A DNA stretch of 64,000 bases from Acidovorax sp. 107 (GCF_003058055.1 NZ_QBTZ01000001.1:2296501-2360500); one strand, 5' to 3'. Numbered from the stretch's first letter, positions 48,524-57,681 are shown. Notes: generated by a model from the sequence alone, not told the origin. A program made the numbers and translations.

Positions 48524-49333
48524 ATGGACCACAGCGAACTGCAACACATCGTCACCACGGCCCTGCCCTTCTATGCCCAGCAGGGCGGCGAGGCCGCCCT
48601 GTTCGAGCATGCCTGGCGACAGCGCCTGCCGCTGCTCATCAAGGGGCCCACAGGCTGTGGCAAGACGCGCTTTGTCGAGCACATGGCGGCGCGCCTGGGT
48701 CGACCGCTCATCACCGTGAGCTGCCACGACGACCTGTCGGCCGCCGACCTGGTGGGTCGGCACCTGCTGGGCACCAGCGGCACGGTGTGGGCTGACGGCC
48801 CCCTGGCGCGCGCCGTGCGCCAGGGCGCCATCTGCTATCTGGATGAGGTGGTGGAAGCGCGCAAGGACACCACCGTGGTGCTGCACCCGCTGGCCGACGA
48901 CCGGCGCGTGCTGCCCATCGAGCGCACGGGCGAGCTGCTGGCGGCACCGCCAGAGTTCATGCTCGTCATCTCGTACAACCCCGGCTACCAAAGCCTGCTC
49001 AAAAGCCTCAAGCCCAGCACCCGCCAGCGCTTTGTGGCGCTGAACCTGGGCTACCCCACCCCGGCGGTGGAAGAAGCCGTGCTGCGCACGGAAGCCGGGG
49101 CCAGCGCCGAACTGGCGGCCACGCTGGTGCGCCTGGGCACCGCCCTGCGCCAGATCACCGACCACGATCTGGAGGAAGTGGCCAGCACCCGCCTGCTGGT
49201 GATGGCGGCACGCCTCACCGTCTCAGGGGTGCCACTGGCCACCGCCTGCCGCGCGGCCATTGTGGACGCGCTCACCGACGACGCCGACACCGCCGCTGCG
49301 CTGGACGAGGTGCTGCGCGCCCTGCTGGGGTGA
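48524..49333 (+). CDS. norQ: NO reductase activation ATPase (MoxR/CbbQ type)
   Basis: 269 residues. AAA+ ATPase: Walker A GPTGCGKTRF, Walker B ICYLDEVVEARKD, sensor VISYNPGYQ and C-terminal CbbQ tail. With NorD (vWA protein) it activates NO reductase, probably through non-heme iron insertion. Between norB and the membrane 4Fe-4S gene. Confidence 0.93.
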   Translation: MDHSELQHIVTTALPFYAQQGGEAALFEHAWRQRLPLLIKGPTGCGKTRFVEHMAARLGRPLITVSCHDDLSAADLVGRHLLGTSGTVWADGPLARAVRQGAICYLDEVVEARKDTTVVLHPLADDRRVLPIERTGELLAAPPEFMLVISYNPGYQSLLKSLKPSTRQRFVALNLGYPTPAVEEAVLRTEAGASAELAATLVRLGTALRQITDHDLEEVASTRLLVMAARLTVSGVPLATACRAAIVDALTDDADTAAALDEVLRALLG

Positions 49334-49343
49334 TGCCCCCGCC

Positions 49344-50363
49344 ATGCAACGCCAGCGCCGCGCCTTTCAGATCGCGTTCTTCGCGCTGTTCCTGTGTGCG
49401 CCGGCGCTGAACCTGCTGCGGTTTGACCTCACGGAAGTGCAGCTCTGGGTGTTGGGCCAACGCTGGAGCCTGGGGATCGACGCCTTTCGCCAGGGACTGA
49501 TCGGCCCCGGCGAAATGGCCGCGCGCCTGCTGCTGCGCGCGCTGCTGCCAGCGCTCCTCATCGTGGGGGGCTTTCTGGCCGTGGCCTGGCGCTACGGGCG
49601 CCTTTACTGCGGCTGGCTATGCCCCCACTTTTCGCTGGTGGAGCTGCTCAACCATGTGCTGCAAAAGGCTTGCGGCCGCCTCTCGCTGTGGGACCCCAAG
49701 CCCACGCCCCAACGCGGCCTCACGCCCGACCGGCGCTGGTGGCCCGTGTTTGCGCTGCTGTGCCTGCTGATGGGTTTTGCCTGGGCCATCACGCTGCTGA
49801 CCTACCTGCTGCCCCCCGCAGATGTGTGGGGCAGCCTGCTGCACGGCACATCCACCCCGGGCCAGGTGCGCTTTCTGGTGGCAGGCACGGCTGTGTTCAC
49901 GGCCGAGTTCCTGTTCGCACGCCACCTGTTCTGCCGTTTCGGCTGCGCGGTGGGCCTGTTCCAGAGCCTGGTGTGGATGGCCAACCCGCGCGGGCGTGTG
50001 GTGGGCTTCGCGCGCGATGCCGGGCGCCTCCCGCCTGCTTCCACCGCCCCAGCGGCCTCGTTCGGCCTGCAGGCCGCCCACCCTTCGCAGTGCCGCAGTT
50101 GCGACGAACCCCATGGCAATGCCTGCGACCGCGCCTGCCCCATGCACCTGCCGCCGCGCCAGTTCAAGCGGCGCAAGTTCTCCTGTGTGCAATGTGGGCT
50201 GTGCGTGCAGGCCTGCGAACACTCGCAATCGGCCCAGCAGCGCGAGCCTCTGCTGCAGTGGAGCATTGGTGTGGATGCGCTGCGCGAGTCCTTGCGCGCA
50301 CGGCAACGTGAAACCCCCTCGGCCCCCGCGCAACACGCCGCGAGCAACGGCACGGAGCAATGA
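49344..50363 (+). CDS. Membrane 4Fe-4S protein (NapH/NosR/CcoG-like) inside the nor operon
   Basis: 339 residues. About four to five membrane helices (QIAFFALFLCAPALNLLRF, LLRALLPALLIVGGFLAVAW, WPVFALLCLLMGFAWAITLL, VRFLVAGTAVFTAEFLFARH) with cysteine motifs at their ends: YCGWLCPH and FCRFGCAVGLF. A soluble C-terminal region holds CRSCDEPHGNACDRACPM and CVQCGLCVQACEHS, two 4Fe-4S sites. The pattern recalls NapH, NosR and CcoG. Its placement between norQ and norD suggests an electron-transfer or metal-handling role for NO reductase; no function is proven. ATG 49344; ends two bases before norD. Confidence 0.8.
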   Translation: MQRQRRAFQIAFFALFLCAPALNLLRFDLTEVQLWVLGQRWSLGIDAFRQGLIGPGEMAARLLLRALLPALLIVGGFLAVAWRYGRLYCGWLCPHFSLVELLNHVLQKACGRLSLWDPKPTPQRGLTPDRRWWPVFALLCLLMGFAWAITLLTYLLPPADVWGSLLHGTSTPGQVRFLVAGTAVFTAEFLFARHLFCRFGCAVGLFQSLVWMANPRGRVVGFARDAGRLPPASTAPAASFGLQAAHPSQCRSCDEPHGNACDRACPMHLPPRQFKRRKFSCVQCGLCVQACEHSQSAQQREPLLQWSIGVDALRESLRARQRETPSAPAQHAASNGTEQ

Positions 50364-50364
50364 C

Positions 50365-52248
50365 ATGGAAGAATGGATCGGCCAGCAATGGCACCGCCTG
50401 ATTACGCACTGGGCTGCCGGCGGCCACCCGGAGGCCGCCGTCACGCTTGAAGAAGTGCGCAAGCCGCTGGGCCTGCTGTTCCGCTGCGGGGGTGGCCCCG
50501 CCGCCATGCGCATCGCCCCGGCCGCTGACCGCACCGTGGGCGGCCCACGCGGATGGCTGCAGCGCGCCGCGGGCGCCGGCACACGCGCCGCGCTGCCCGA
50601 ATACCAAAGCGACGTGCTGGCCCTGCCCGCTACGCTCGCCGTCTTTGCCGACCGCGCACTCAACCGCGACCTGTACCTGTGGCTGGCGGCCCTGGGCTCG
50701 CAGTGGCACACCGCGCGGCCCGCGCGGCCCGGCTGGCTCGCCCACAACCTGGCGGCGGAACAGGCGGCCCGCGCCGCATTCCCGGGGCTGGCCGCTGCCC
50801 ACGACCGGCTGCGGCACGCGCAGCTGGCCCAGCGCCCGCCGCTGCACCGCCTGCGCGGCCCCGCCGCCGAAGCCGAGGCCTGGGTGCAGCGCGCACTGCG
50901 CGGCGAGCTGGACGGCGCCACGCCAGGCACGGCGCGGCCCGCACTGCCGTCCAGCGCCACCGCGCCGGTCTGGCTGTGGCTGGACAACGGCCAGGCCCTG
51001 GCCGCGGCCAGCCGCCGCCCCACGGAGCCGCCCGAGCCCCCCGAAGGCCGCGATGCCACCGCACCCGGGTCCGACGACCGCACGCGCCGCAGGGCCGAAC
51101 GGGTGCGCGATGAGCGCCACGCCGCGCCACTGATGCTGTTCTTCCGCGCCGAGTCCATCCTCTCCTGGGGCGAATTCACCAAGGTGCAGCGCGCCGACGA
51201 CGACAGCGACGACGGCCACGCGCTGGACGCCGCACGCGACATGGACGTGCTGGCCATTGCCGAAGACCCAGGCAATGCACGGCGCCTGGCCTCGCGTGTG
51301 CGTTTCGACCTGGACCTGCCCAGCGCCAGCGCTGACGACATCGCCCTGGGCCCCGGCGAGCACCAGCCCGAGTGGGACTGGAAAGCCCGCGTGCTGCGCC
51401 CCGCCCACTGTGCCGTGCAGCGCATGGTGGCGCGCGAAGCCCCGCCGTTTGCCCCCGACGCCCGGCTGCGCACCACCGCCCGTCAGGTGCGCCGCCGCCT
51501 CGAGGTGCTGCGCGCCGCCCCGCTGCGCGCCCATGCCCAGCCCGACGGCGACGAGCTGGATGTGGACGCCTGGGTGCGCCATGCCACCGACGGCGCCGCC
51601 TGGCGCAGCGAATCGCCTGCCGTGTGGCAACGCCGTGTGCGCGCCGAGCGCAGCCTGGCCACGCTGCTGCTGGCCGACCTGTCGCTCTCCACCGACGCCC
51701 ACGTGGGCGGCGCAGGCCAGCCCATGCGCGTCATCGACGTGATCCGCGACGCGCTGTATGTGTTTGGCGAGGCGCTGGCCGCTGGGGGCGATACCTTCGA
51801 GATGCTGGGCTTCAGCTCCGTGCGGCGCCAGAACGTGCGCATCCAGCACCTCAAGGGATTCGACGATGCCTGGGCCGCCCCAGCACGCGCGCGCATCGCC
51901 GCCATCAAACCGGGCTACTACACCCGCATGGGGGCCGCCATCCGGCACGCCACGGCCCGGCTGGCAGAGCGCCCCGAACGCCAGCGCCTGCTGCTACTGC
52001 TGACCGATGGCAAACCCAACGACCTGGACGTGTATGAAGGCCGCTACGGCCTGGAGGACACCCGCCATGCGGTGCAGCAGGCCCGTGCCCAGGGCCTCAC
52101 GCCTTTTGCGGTGACGATTGACGATGCGGGGCACGACTACCTGCCCTACCTCTTCGGCCAGCAGGGCTACGCGCTGGTCCACCGCCCGCGCGACCTGGCG
52201 CAGCGGCTGGCGGCGGTCTACAGCCAGATCACGCGCACGCAAATATGA
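50365..52248 (+). CDS. norD: NO reductase activation protein NorD (vWA)
   Basis: 627 residues. Von Willebrand A domain at the C-terminal end (about 430-627): LATLLLADLSLSTDAHVG (MIDAS-like DxSxS), LLLLLTDGKPNDLDVYEGRYGLEDT. The N-terminal half has variable basic and alanine-rich segments. Partner of NorQ. ATG 50365 (MEEWIGQQWHR) was chosen; the frame is open upstream over the 4Fe-4S gene but the family starts here. Confidence 0.93.
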   Translation: MEEWIGQQWHRLITHWAAGGHPEAAVTLEEVRKPLGLLFRCGGGPAAMRIAPAADRTVGGPRGWLQRAAGAGTRAALPEYQSDVLALPATLAVFADRALNRDLYLWLAALGSQWHTARPARPGWLAHNLAAEQAARAAFPGLAAAHDRLRHAQLAQRPPLHRLRGPAAEAEAWVQRALRGELDGATPGTARPALPSSATAPVWLWLDNGQALAAASRRPTEPPEPPEGRDATAPGSDDRTRRRAERVRDERHAAPLMLFFRAESILSWGEFTKVQRADDDSDDGHALDAARDMDVLAIAEDPGNARRLASRVRFDLDLPSASADDIALGPGEHQPEWDWKARVLRPAHCAVQRMVAREAPPFAPDARLRTTARQVRRRLEVLRAAPLRAHAQPDGDELDVDAWVRHATDGAAWRSESPAVWQRRVRAERSLATLLLADLSLSTDAHVGGAGQPMRVIDVIRDALYVFGEALAAGGDTFEMLGFSSVRRQNVRIQHLKGFDDAWAAPARARIAAIKPGYYTRMGAAIRHATARLAERPERQRLLLLLTDGKPNDLDVYEGRYGLEDTRHAVQQARAQGLTPFAVTIDDAGHDYLPYLFGQQGYALVHRPRDLAQRLAAVYSQITRTQI

Positions 52249-52267
52249 CGCGGTGCAGCATGCACCT

Positions 52268-52281
52268 TTGACTTTGGACAA
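52268..52281. promoter_or_regulatory. Weak FNR/DNR-like site before the regulator
   Basis: TTGACTTTGGACAA matches TTGA-N6-TCAA at all but one outer-half position (ACAA). The centre is about 64 bases before the start of the DNR-like gene, similar to the box-to-start distance at norC. Confidence 0.4.
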
Positions 52282-52338
52282 GGCCCTGCCGGGAACGTCC
52301 CCGTGTAATCGCGGCATTACTCCCACTGCAGCCCCACC

Positions 52339-53124
52339 ATGGACATCCGGCAATTTGACATTCCGCGCTACCTGTCGGCCCTGCCGCTTTTTCAGGAATC
52401 CACCCCAGAAGAGCTGGCCCGCCTGGCCAAGGGCTGCCGGCTGCGCCGCTTCGCGCGGGGTGACAGCGTTTTCCGCGTGGGCACCCCTTGTGAAGAGTTC
52501 CACGTGACGGTGCTGGGCCAGGTCAAGCTGTTCGCGCTCTCGCCCTCCGGGCAGGAGAAGGTGATCGAACTGGTGGGCCCTGGCTCCAGTTTTGCCGAGG
52601 CGCTGATGTTCACGGGCAAGCCTTACATCATCAACGCCCAGGCACTGGCCGAGACCCTGTTGCTGAGCGTGGACAAAACCACGGTGGAGCGTGAAATCGA
52701 GGCCGATCCGCGCTTTGCCATGCGCATGCTGGCAGGCATCTCGCGGCGCCTGCACGGGCTGGTGCACGATGTGCAGACCTACACACTGCACAGCGGCATG
52801 CAGCGCGTCATCAGCTACCTGCTGCACGAGCTGCCCGAAGACTCCAGCGACGCCGCCGGCATTGCGCTGGCCTGCGCGGGCTGCGGCGAACCGCAGGAAC
52901 CGGGTGGCCTGAGCCTGACGCTGCCAGTGAGCAAAGCCACCATCGCATCGCGCCTGTCGCTCACGCCCGAGTATTTCTCGCGCGTGCTGCATGAGCTGGA
53001 AGACGCAGGGCTGATCCACATGGACAAGCGCGACATCCACATCCCTGACGCCGTGCGCCTGGCCGAACACACCTGGGCGGAGCCGGGCACGCGCCGCGCC
53101 GCGCCCGCAGCGGCCGCCGCATAA
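52339..53124 (+). CDS. dnr: DNR/NNR-type Crp/Fnr regulator of denitrification
   Basis: 261 residues: an N-terminal sensor barrel (about 15-130, LPLFQESTPEELARLAKGCRLRRF, GEAL-like PGSSFAEALMFTGKPY) and a C-terminal winged helix with SKATIASRLSLTPEYFSRVLHELEDAGLI. No N-terminal Cys cluster, so not an FNR oxygen sensor; NO-sensing DNR/NNR proteins have this form. Downstream of norD at the end of the island; the boxes before nirS and norC are probable targets. The last residues are an alanine tail. Confidence 0.85.
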   Translation: MDIRQFDIPRYLSALPLFQESTPEELARLAKGCRLRRFARGDSVFRVGTPCEEFHVTVLGQVKLFALSPSGQEKVIELVGPGSSFAEALMFTGKPYIINAQALAETLLLSVDKTTVEREIEADPRFAMRMLAGISRRLHGLVHDVQTYTLHSGMQRVISYLLHELPEDSSDAAGIALACAGCGEPQEPGGLSLTLPVSKATIASRLSLTPEYFSRVLHELEDAGLIHMDKRDIHIPDAVRLAEHTWAEPGTRRAAPAAAAA

Positions 53125-53169
53125 GCTCATCACGAACGATTCGATGACCCGTGCATCTTCCGATGCAAG

Positions 53170-53202
53170 AATGGGCCTGCAGCGGCGCCCGCTGCGCCCA
53201 TT
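53170..53202 (+). terminator. Hairpin between dnr and metY
   Basis: AATGGGC (53170-53176) pairs with GCCCATT (53196-53202), and inside GCAGCG (53179-53184) with CGCTGC (53190-53195). A smaller TGCATC/GATGCA hairpin lies at 53152-53167. No T-run follows, so it may end dnr transcription or act in the metY leader; the metY Shine-Dalgarno (GAGGAGGAG) comes six bases later. Confidence 0.45.
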
Positions 53203-53226
53203 CACCTTGAGGAGGAGCAATACGTC

Positions 53227-54510
53227 ATGAAGATCGAAACCCTGGCCGTCCACGCAGGCTACAGCCCCGACCCCACCACCAAGGCGGTGGCCGTGCCCAT
53301 CTACCAGACGGTGGCCTACGCGTTTGACAGCGCCCAGCATGGCGCCGACCTGTTCGACCTGAAGGTGCCGGGCAACATCTACACCCGCATCATGAACCCC
53401 ACGACCGACGTGCTCGAAAAGCGCGTCGCGGCGCTCGAAGGCGGCATCGCCGCGCTGGCCGTGGCCTCGGGCATGGCGGCCATCACCTACGCCATCCAGA
53501 CCATTGCGGAAGCCGGCGACAACATCGTGTCAGCCAGCACGCTGTATGGCGGCACCTACAACCTGTTTGCCCACACGCTGCCGCAGCAGGGCATCACCAC
53601 CCGTTTTGCCGACCCGCGCGACCCGGCCAGCTTTGCGCAGCACATCGATGCACGCACCAAGGCCATCTTCATCGAGTCCATCGGCAACCCGCTGGGCAAC
53701 GTGACCGACATCGCGGCCTTGGCCAAGGTGGCGCACGACCATGGCGTGCCACTGATCGTGGACAACACCGTGCCCAGCCCCTACCTGTTGCGCCCCATCG
53801 AACACGGTGCCGACATCGTGGTGCACTCACTCACCAAGTACCTGGGCGGCCACGGCAACAGCGTGGGCGGCGCGATTGTGGACAGCGGCAAGTTCCCGTG
53901 GGCGCAGCACAAGGCCCGCTTCCCGCGCCTGAACGAGCCCGACGTGAGCTACCACGGCGTGGTCTACACCGAGGCCCTGGGCCCCGCTGCCTTCATCGGC
54001 CGCGCACGCGTGGTGCCGCTACGCAACACGGGTGCGGCGCTGGCGCCGCTCAATGCCTTCCTGATCCTGCAAGGCATTGAAACCCTGGCGCTGCGCATGG
54101 ACCGCATCTGCGACAACACGCTGGCCATCGCCAAATACCTGCAAAAGCACCCCAAGGTGGAATGGGTGCGCTACGCCGGTTTGCCCGACCACCCGGACCA
54201 CGCGCTGGTGCAGCGCCAGTCAGGCGGCAAGGCATCGGGCATCCTGAGCTTTGGCGTGAAGAACAGCGACGCCGACCCGCGTGCAGCCGGTGCGCGCTTC
54301 CTGGATGCTTTGCAACTCTTCACGCGCCTCGTCAACATTGGCGATGCGAAGTCGCTGGCCACGCACCCCGCGTCCACCACCCACCGCCAGCTCAACCCCG
54401 AAGAGCTGGCCAAGGCGGGCGTGAGCGAAGGCATGGTGCGCCTGTCGGTCGGCATCGAGCACATCGACGACCTGCAGGCCGACTTGGCGCAGGCACTCGA
54501 CAAGGTGTGA
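53227..54510 (+). CDS. metY: O-acetylhomoserine sulfhydrylase/aminocarboxypropyltransferase
   Basis: PLP enzyme making homocysteine from O-acetylhomoserine and sulfide, linking sulfide from the cys genes to methionine. 427 residues of the Cys/Met metabolism PLP family: [49 protein letters not shown], the PLP-binding [13 protein letters not shown] lysine, and C-terminal [19 protein letters not shown] 53227 with a strong GAGGAGGAG site. Length and motifs favour MetY over MetB/MetC or MetZ. Confidence 0.94.
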   Translation: MKIETLAVHAGYSPDPTTKAVAVPIYQTVAYAFDSAQHGADLFDLKVPGNIYTRIMNPTTDVLEKRVAALEGGIAALAVASGMAAITYAIQTIAEAGDNIVSASTLYGGTYNLFAHTLPQQGITTRFADPRDPASFAQHIDARTKAIFIESIGNPLGNVTDIAALAKVAHDHGVPLIVDNTVPSPYLLRPIEHGADIVVHSLTKYLGGHGNSVGGAIVDSGKFPWAQHKARFPRLNEPDVSYHGVVYTEALGPAAFIGRARVVPLRNTGAALAPLNAFLILQGIETLALRMDRICDNTLAIAKYLQKHPKVEWVRYAGLPDHPDHALVQRQSGGKASGILSFGVKNSDADPRAAGARFLDALQLFTRLVNIGDAKSLATHPASTTHRQLNPEELAKAGVSEGMVRLSVGIEHIDDLQADLAQALDKV

Positions 54511-54519
54511 TGTGCAAAG

Positions 54520-54546
54520 GGCCATGCGCCTCCCAAGCGCATGGCC
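54520..54546 (+). terminator. Terminator-like hairpin after metY
   Basis: GGCCATGCGC (54520-54529) pairs with GCGCATGGCC (54537-54546) across CTCCCAA, ten bases after metY stops. The T-rich stretch (AACTTTTGA) is about 15 bases further on, so termination is likely but not certain. Confidence 0.5.
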
Positions 54547-54570
54547 AGACACCCTGCACCTAACTTTTGA

Positions 54571-54627
54571 GGATTTCTGCGTTCAAGCGCTAGTGGAATA
54601 AGCACTGCCAGCTACATATTTGATAGC
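54571..54627 (-). repeat. Dispersed repeat copy between metY and egtB
   Basis: On the minus strand: GCTATCAAATATGTAGCTGGC, AGTGCTTATTCCACTAGCGCTTGAACGCAGAAATCC in pieces. All blocks of the family are present in reverse orientation. Confidence 0.75.
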
Positions 54628-54713
54628 AAACAGATCGACAACACCTAGCAACGCCGTCATGCCTGCCCGCGCACGGCGGAGCGATGGCGGTCAGCGCCGG
54701 GCGCTGGCCGTGC

Positions 54714-55919
54714 TCAGCCAAGGTCGCGCGCCAGCCGAATGCCCGTGAACTGCCAGCGCGCCGTGGCCGGGAAGAAGTTGCGGTAGGTCAGCCGCCCATG
54801 CCCTGGCGGCGTGGCGCTGGACGAGCCCCGCAGCACGTACTGGTTGACCATGAACTTGCCGTTGTACTCGCCCACTGCGCCTTCCGCCACCCGGAAGCCG
54901 GGGTAAGGGGCATAGCTCGATTGCGTCCACTGCCACGCAGCGCCATGCCACTGCGCCATGCCTGCGGCCTCCTGCGCGGCCGCATGCTCCCATTCGGCCT
55001 CGGTAGGTAGGCGTGCACCGGCCCAGCGCGCATAGGCGTCGGCCTCGTAATACGACAGATGCACCGTCGGCTGCTCGCCCTGCAGCGGCTGCAGGCCGGC
55101 CAGCGTGAAGTGGTGCCAGGCGCCATCGACGCAATGCCAGTACAGCGGCTGCTCCAGGCCCTGCGCCGTCCGCCAGTCCCAGCCTTCGGCCAACCAGAGC
55201 AGCGGGTTGCGGTAGCCACCGCCTTCCACAAACGCCAGGTACTCGGCCTGCGTCACCAGCCGCGAGGCCAGTGCGTACGGGTGCAGATACACGCGATGAC
55301 GGGGGCCCTCGTTGTCAAAGGCAAAGCCGCTGCCTGCGTGGCCGATGTCGGCCAACCCGCCATCAAAAGAGTGCCATGCCAGCGCCCCGGCGGCCTCGGG
55401 CACCACAGCGTCAGACGCCTTGGCATAGGCGGGGAACAAGGGGTTGCAGGACAGCAGGTGCAGGATGTCGGTGAGCATCAGCTCCTGGTGCTGCTGCTCA
55501 TGCTGCAGGCCCAGCTCGATCAGGCTGCACAGCGCGGCATCGCGCACCACGGCGGGCCACAGGCGTGCCATGCGGGCGTCCACGTTGGCCCGGTAGGCGA
55601 GCACCTCGTCCAGCGATGGCCGCGTGAGCAGCCCGCGCTGCGGGCGCGGGTGCTTGGCGCCCACACCGTTGTAGTAGGAGTTGAACAGCACCCGGAACGC
55701 CGGTGCAAACGGCTGGAAACCTGGCTCACGGGCTTCGAGCACAAAGGTTTCAAAGAACCAGGTGGTGTGGGCCAGGTGCCATTTGGTGGGGCTGGCATCG
55801 GGCATGGATTGCGCGGCGCAGTCCTCGGGCGACAGCGGGGCCGCCAGGGCCAGCGAGCGGCCGCGCACGGCGGTGTAGCGCGCCAATAGCGCGTCGAATG
55901 CAGGGGATGTCATCGTCAT
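54714..55919 (-). CDS. egtB: Ergothioneine biosynthesis protein EgtB
   Basis: 401 residues. A DinB-like iron-binding domain (about 1-150; SPTKWHLAHTTWFFETFVL and HEQQHQELMLTDI carry the histidine ligands) and a formylglycine-generating-enzyme-like C-terminal sulfoxide synthase domain (about 180-400; ARLPTEAEWEHAAAQEA, WQWTQSSYAPYPGF, RLTYRNFFPATARWQFTGIRLARD). It forms the C-S bond between hercynine and a cysteine donor. Start ATG 55919. Encoded twelve bases after egtD; no egtA, egtC or egtE in view. Confidence 0.9.
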   Translation of the reverse strand: MTMTSPAFDALLARYTAVRGRSLALAAPLSPEDCAAQSMPDASPTKWHLAHTTWFFETFVLEAREPGFQPFAPAFRVLFNSYYNGVGAKHPRPQRGLLTRPSLDEVLAYRANVDARMARLWPAVVRDAALCSLIELGLQHEQQHQELMLTDILHLLSCNPLFPAYAKASDAVVPEAAGALAWHSFDGGLADIGHAGSGFAFDNEGPRHRVYLHPYALASRLVTQAEYLAFVEGGGYRNPLLWLAEGWDWRTAQGLEQPLYWHCVDGAWHHFTLAGLQPLQGEQPTVHLSYYEADAYARWAGARLPTEAEWEHAAAQEAAGMAQWHGAAWQWTQSSYAPYPGFRVAEGAVGEYNGKFMVNQYVLRGSSSATPPGHGRLTYRNFFPATARWQFTGIRLARDLG

Positions 55920-55931
55920 TGCGGCCACCGG

Positions 55932-56849
55932 TCAAGGACGGGCGTGGACCACTGCAAACCAGCCCCGCTCGTCCGTCCACGCCTGGGCCTGCGCAAAACC
56001 GGCGCGCGCGAGCATGTCGGTGAACACGGGCAGCGGGTACTTGTAGCTGTTCTCGGTGTGGATGCGCTCGCCCCGGTCGAACCTGCGGCCGCCGCCGGGC
56101 CAGCACACCTCGGTGTCAGAGGCCGCCTCCAGGTGCATCTCGATGCGCGAGGCCTCGGTGTTGAAGAACGCGCGGTGCTGCCACTGCGCCACGTCAAAGT
56201 CACTGCCGATCAGGCGGTTCACATGCCGCAGCACATTGCGGTTGAACTCGGCGGTGACCCCCGCTGCATCGTCGTAGGCGGCTTCGAGCACCGCCACGTC
56301 CTTGGGCAAATCGATGCCGATGAGCAGACCACCATCGTCGTCAATCAGCTCGCGCATGTGGGCCAGCAGATCCAGCGCGTGCGGCGGGTCGAAGTTGCCG
56401 ATGGACGAGCCCGGGTAAAACACCAGGCGCCCGGTGCGGGGAATGTCGTCGGGCAGTGACACCCCCAGCGTCATATCGCCCGCGAGTGCGCGGGCATCGA
56501 GTGCCGGAAAGTCATCGCGCAGCCCCTGCACCGCCTGCTCCAGAAAATCCGCCGAAATATCCACCCCCACAAAACAGGCTGGCTGCACCAGGCGGCACAG
56601 GGTGCGAGCCTTCTGGCAGTTGCCCGCACCCAGCTCGATCAAAGTGCGCCCTGCGCCCACGGCCTCCGCAATGCTGTCTGCATGCGTCTGCATCAGCGCC
56701 ATCTCGGTGCGCGTGGGGTAGTACTCCGGCAGGCGCGTGATGGCTTCGAACAGCTGCGAGCCGTGCTGGTCGTAAAAATACTTGGGGGAGATGCGTGCGG
56801 GCCGCTGGGTCAGCCCGTGTGTGATGTCGGAATAGCGAGGCAGGAGCAT
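55932..56849 (-). CDS. egtD: L-histidine N-alpha-methyltransferase EgtD
   Basis: 305 residues; trimethylates histidine to hercynine with SAM. Family segments: RPARISPKYFYDQHGSQLFEAITRLPEYYPTRTEMAL, the SAM-binding LIELGAGNCQKARTL, FVGVDISADFLEQA, LVFYPGSSIGNFDP and FNRNVLRHVNRLIGSDFDV. Promoter region lies in the gap before the terminator at 57000. First gene of a two-gene egtDB operon. Confidence 0.93.
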   Translation of the reverse strand: MLLPRYSDITHGLTQRPARISPKYFYDQHGSQLFEAITRLPEYYPTRTEMALMQTHADSIAEAVGAGRTLIELGAGNCQKARTLCRLVQPACFVGVDISADFLEQAVQGLRDDFPALDARALAGDMTLGVSLPDDIPRTGRLVFYPGSSIGNFDPPHALDLLAHMRELIDDDGGLLIGIDLPKDVAVLEAAYDDAAGVTAEFNRNVLRHVNRLIGSDFDVAQWQHRAFFNTEASRIEMHLEAASDTEVCWPGGGRRFDRGERIHTENSYKYPLPVFTDMLARAGFAQAQAWTDERGWFAVVHARP

Positions 56850-56999
56850 GGGTCGTCAACACGTTGGTGCGGCAACGCCGCCGGGTGGTCAAAAACAGAG
56901 GCACCTGGGTGGCACAACCTATGGCACACCCCGCACGCTCCCCCACCCCATTGTGCGTTGCCTCGTTGACTGTCGTATGTAGGCCAATTCCGCACCCAC

Positions 57000-57031
57000 A
57001 AAAAAAGGGCTGGCGCAGGCGCCAGCCCTTT
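57000..57031 (-). terminator. Rho-independent terminator of ompW
   Basis: AAAGGGCTGGCG (57004-57015) pairs with CGCCAGCCCTTT (57020-57031) over CAGG; on the minus strand it is followed by a seven-base T-run. About 60 bases after the ompW stop. Confidence 0.92.
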
Positions 57032-57090
57032 AGACCCTTGGAGAACTCTCGCTGTCAGGAACGCAGGGCCCCGGCTGGGGCCCTGTGCCC

Positions 57091-57681
57091 TTAGAAGCGC
57101 CAGCCCAGACCCACGCCCACCAGAACGGGGTCCACCTTGAAGGTGCCCAACTTGGCACCGCCTGCGCTCACGTCGGTCTTGATGAAAACCTTCTTCACGT
57201 CGAAGTTGAGGTACAGGTTCTTGGCCAGCGGAATGTCCACACCCACTTGCAGCGCAGGGCCGAAGCTGTTGCGGTCAATGCTCACGCCTGCAGGCAGGTT
57301 GACGCTGGAAAAACGCGTGTAGTTCAGGCCCGCGCCCACATAGGGCTTGAAGCCAGGGGCGTCAAAGTGGTACTGCGCCAGCAGTGTGGGGGGCAGATGC
57401 TTGAGCGTGCCGATGGCGGCGCCGCCAGCGCTGAGGGTGTGCTTTTGCGGCACGGTCAGGATCAGCTCTGCAGCGATGTTCTTGTTGAAGAAATAGGTCA
57501 CATCCACTTCAGGGATGGTCTTGTTGTTGACCGACAGGCCCAGCGGCGTGCTGTCCTTGTTGGCGCTGTCCAGGTGCACCGCACGTGCACGGACCATCCA
57601 GGGGCCCTCGGCCTGTTGCGCCATGGCGGCGCCAGAGGACAGGACACAGAGAACGGCGACAGCCAGCAGGTTCTTTTTCAT
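57091..57681 (-). CDS. ompW: OmpW-family outer membrane protein
   Basis: 196 residues with a signal peptide (MKKNLLAVAVLCVLSSGAAMAQ) and an eight-stranded beta-barrel pattern: GPWMVRARAVHL, PEVDVTYFFNKNIAAELILTVPQKH, LKHLPPTLLAQYHF, FKPYVGAGLNYTRFS, VDIPLAKNLYLNFDVKKVFI and C-terminal VGVGLGWRF ending in Phe. Small hydrophobic-compound channel of the outer membrane. ATG 57681 was chosen over 57693. OmpW is anaerobically induced in several species; an FNR-like site is seen upstream. Confidence 0.93.
   Translation of the reverse strand: MKKNLLAVAVLCVLSSGAAMAQQAEGPWMVRARAVHLDSANKDSTPLGLSVNNKTIPEVDVTYFFNKNIAAELILTVPQKHTLSAGGAAIGTLKHLPPTLLAQYHFDAPGFKPYVGAGLNYTRFSSVNLPAGVSIDRNSFGPALQVGVDIPLAKNLYLNFDVKKVFIKTDVSAGGAKLGTFKVDPVLVGVGLGWRF

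Noticed and set aside
53125..53226. SAM or SAH riboswitch before metY
   Set aside because: Hairpins are present, but I could not place the conserved blocks of any SAM/SAH class.
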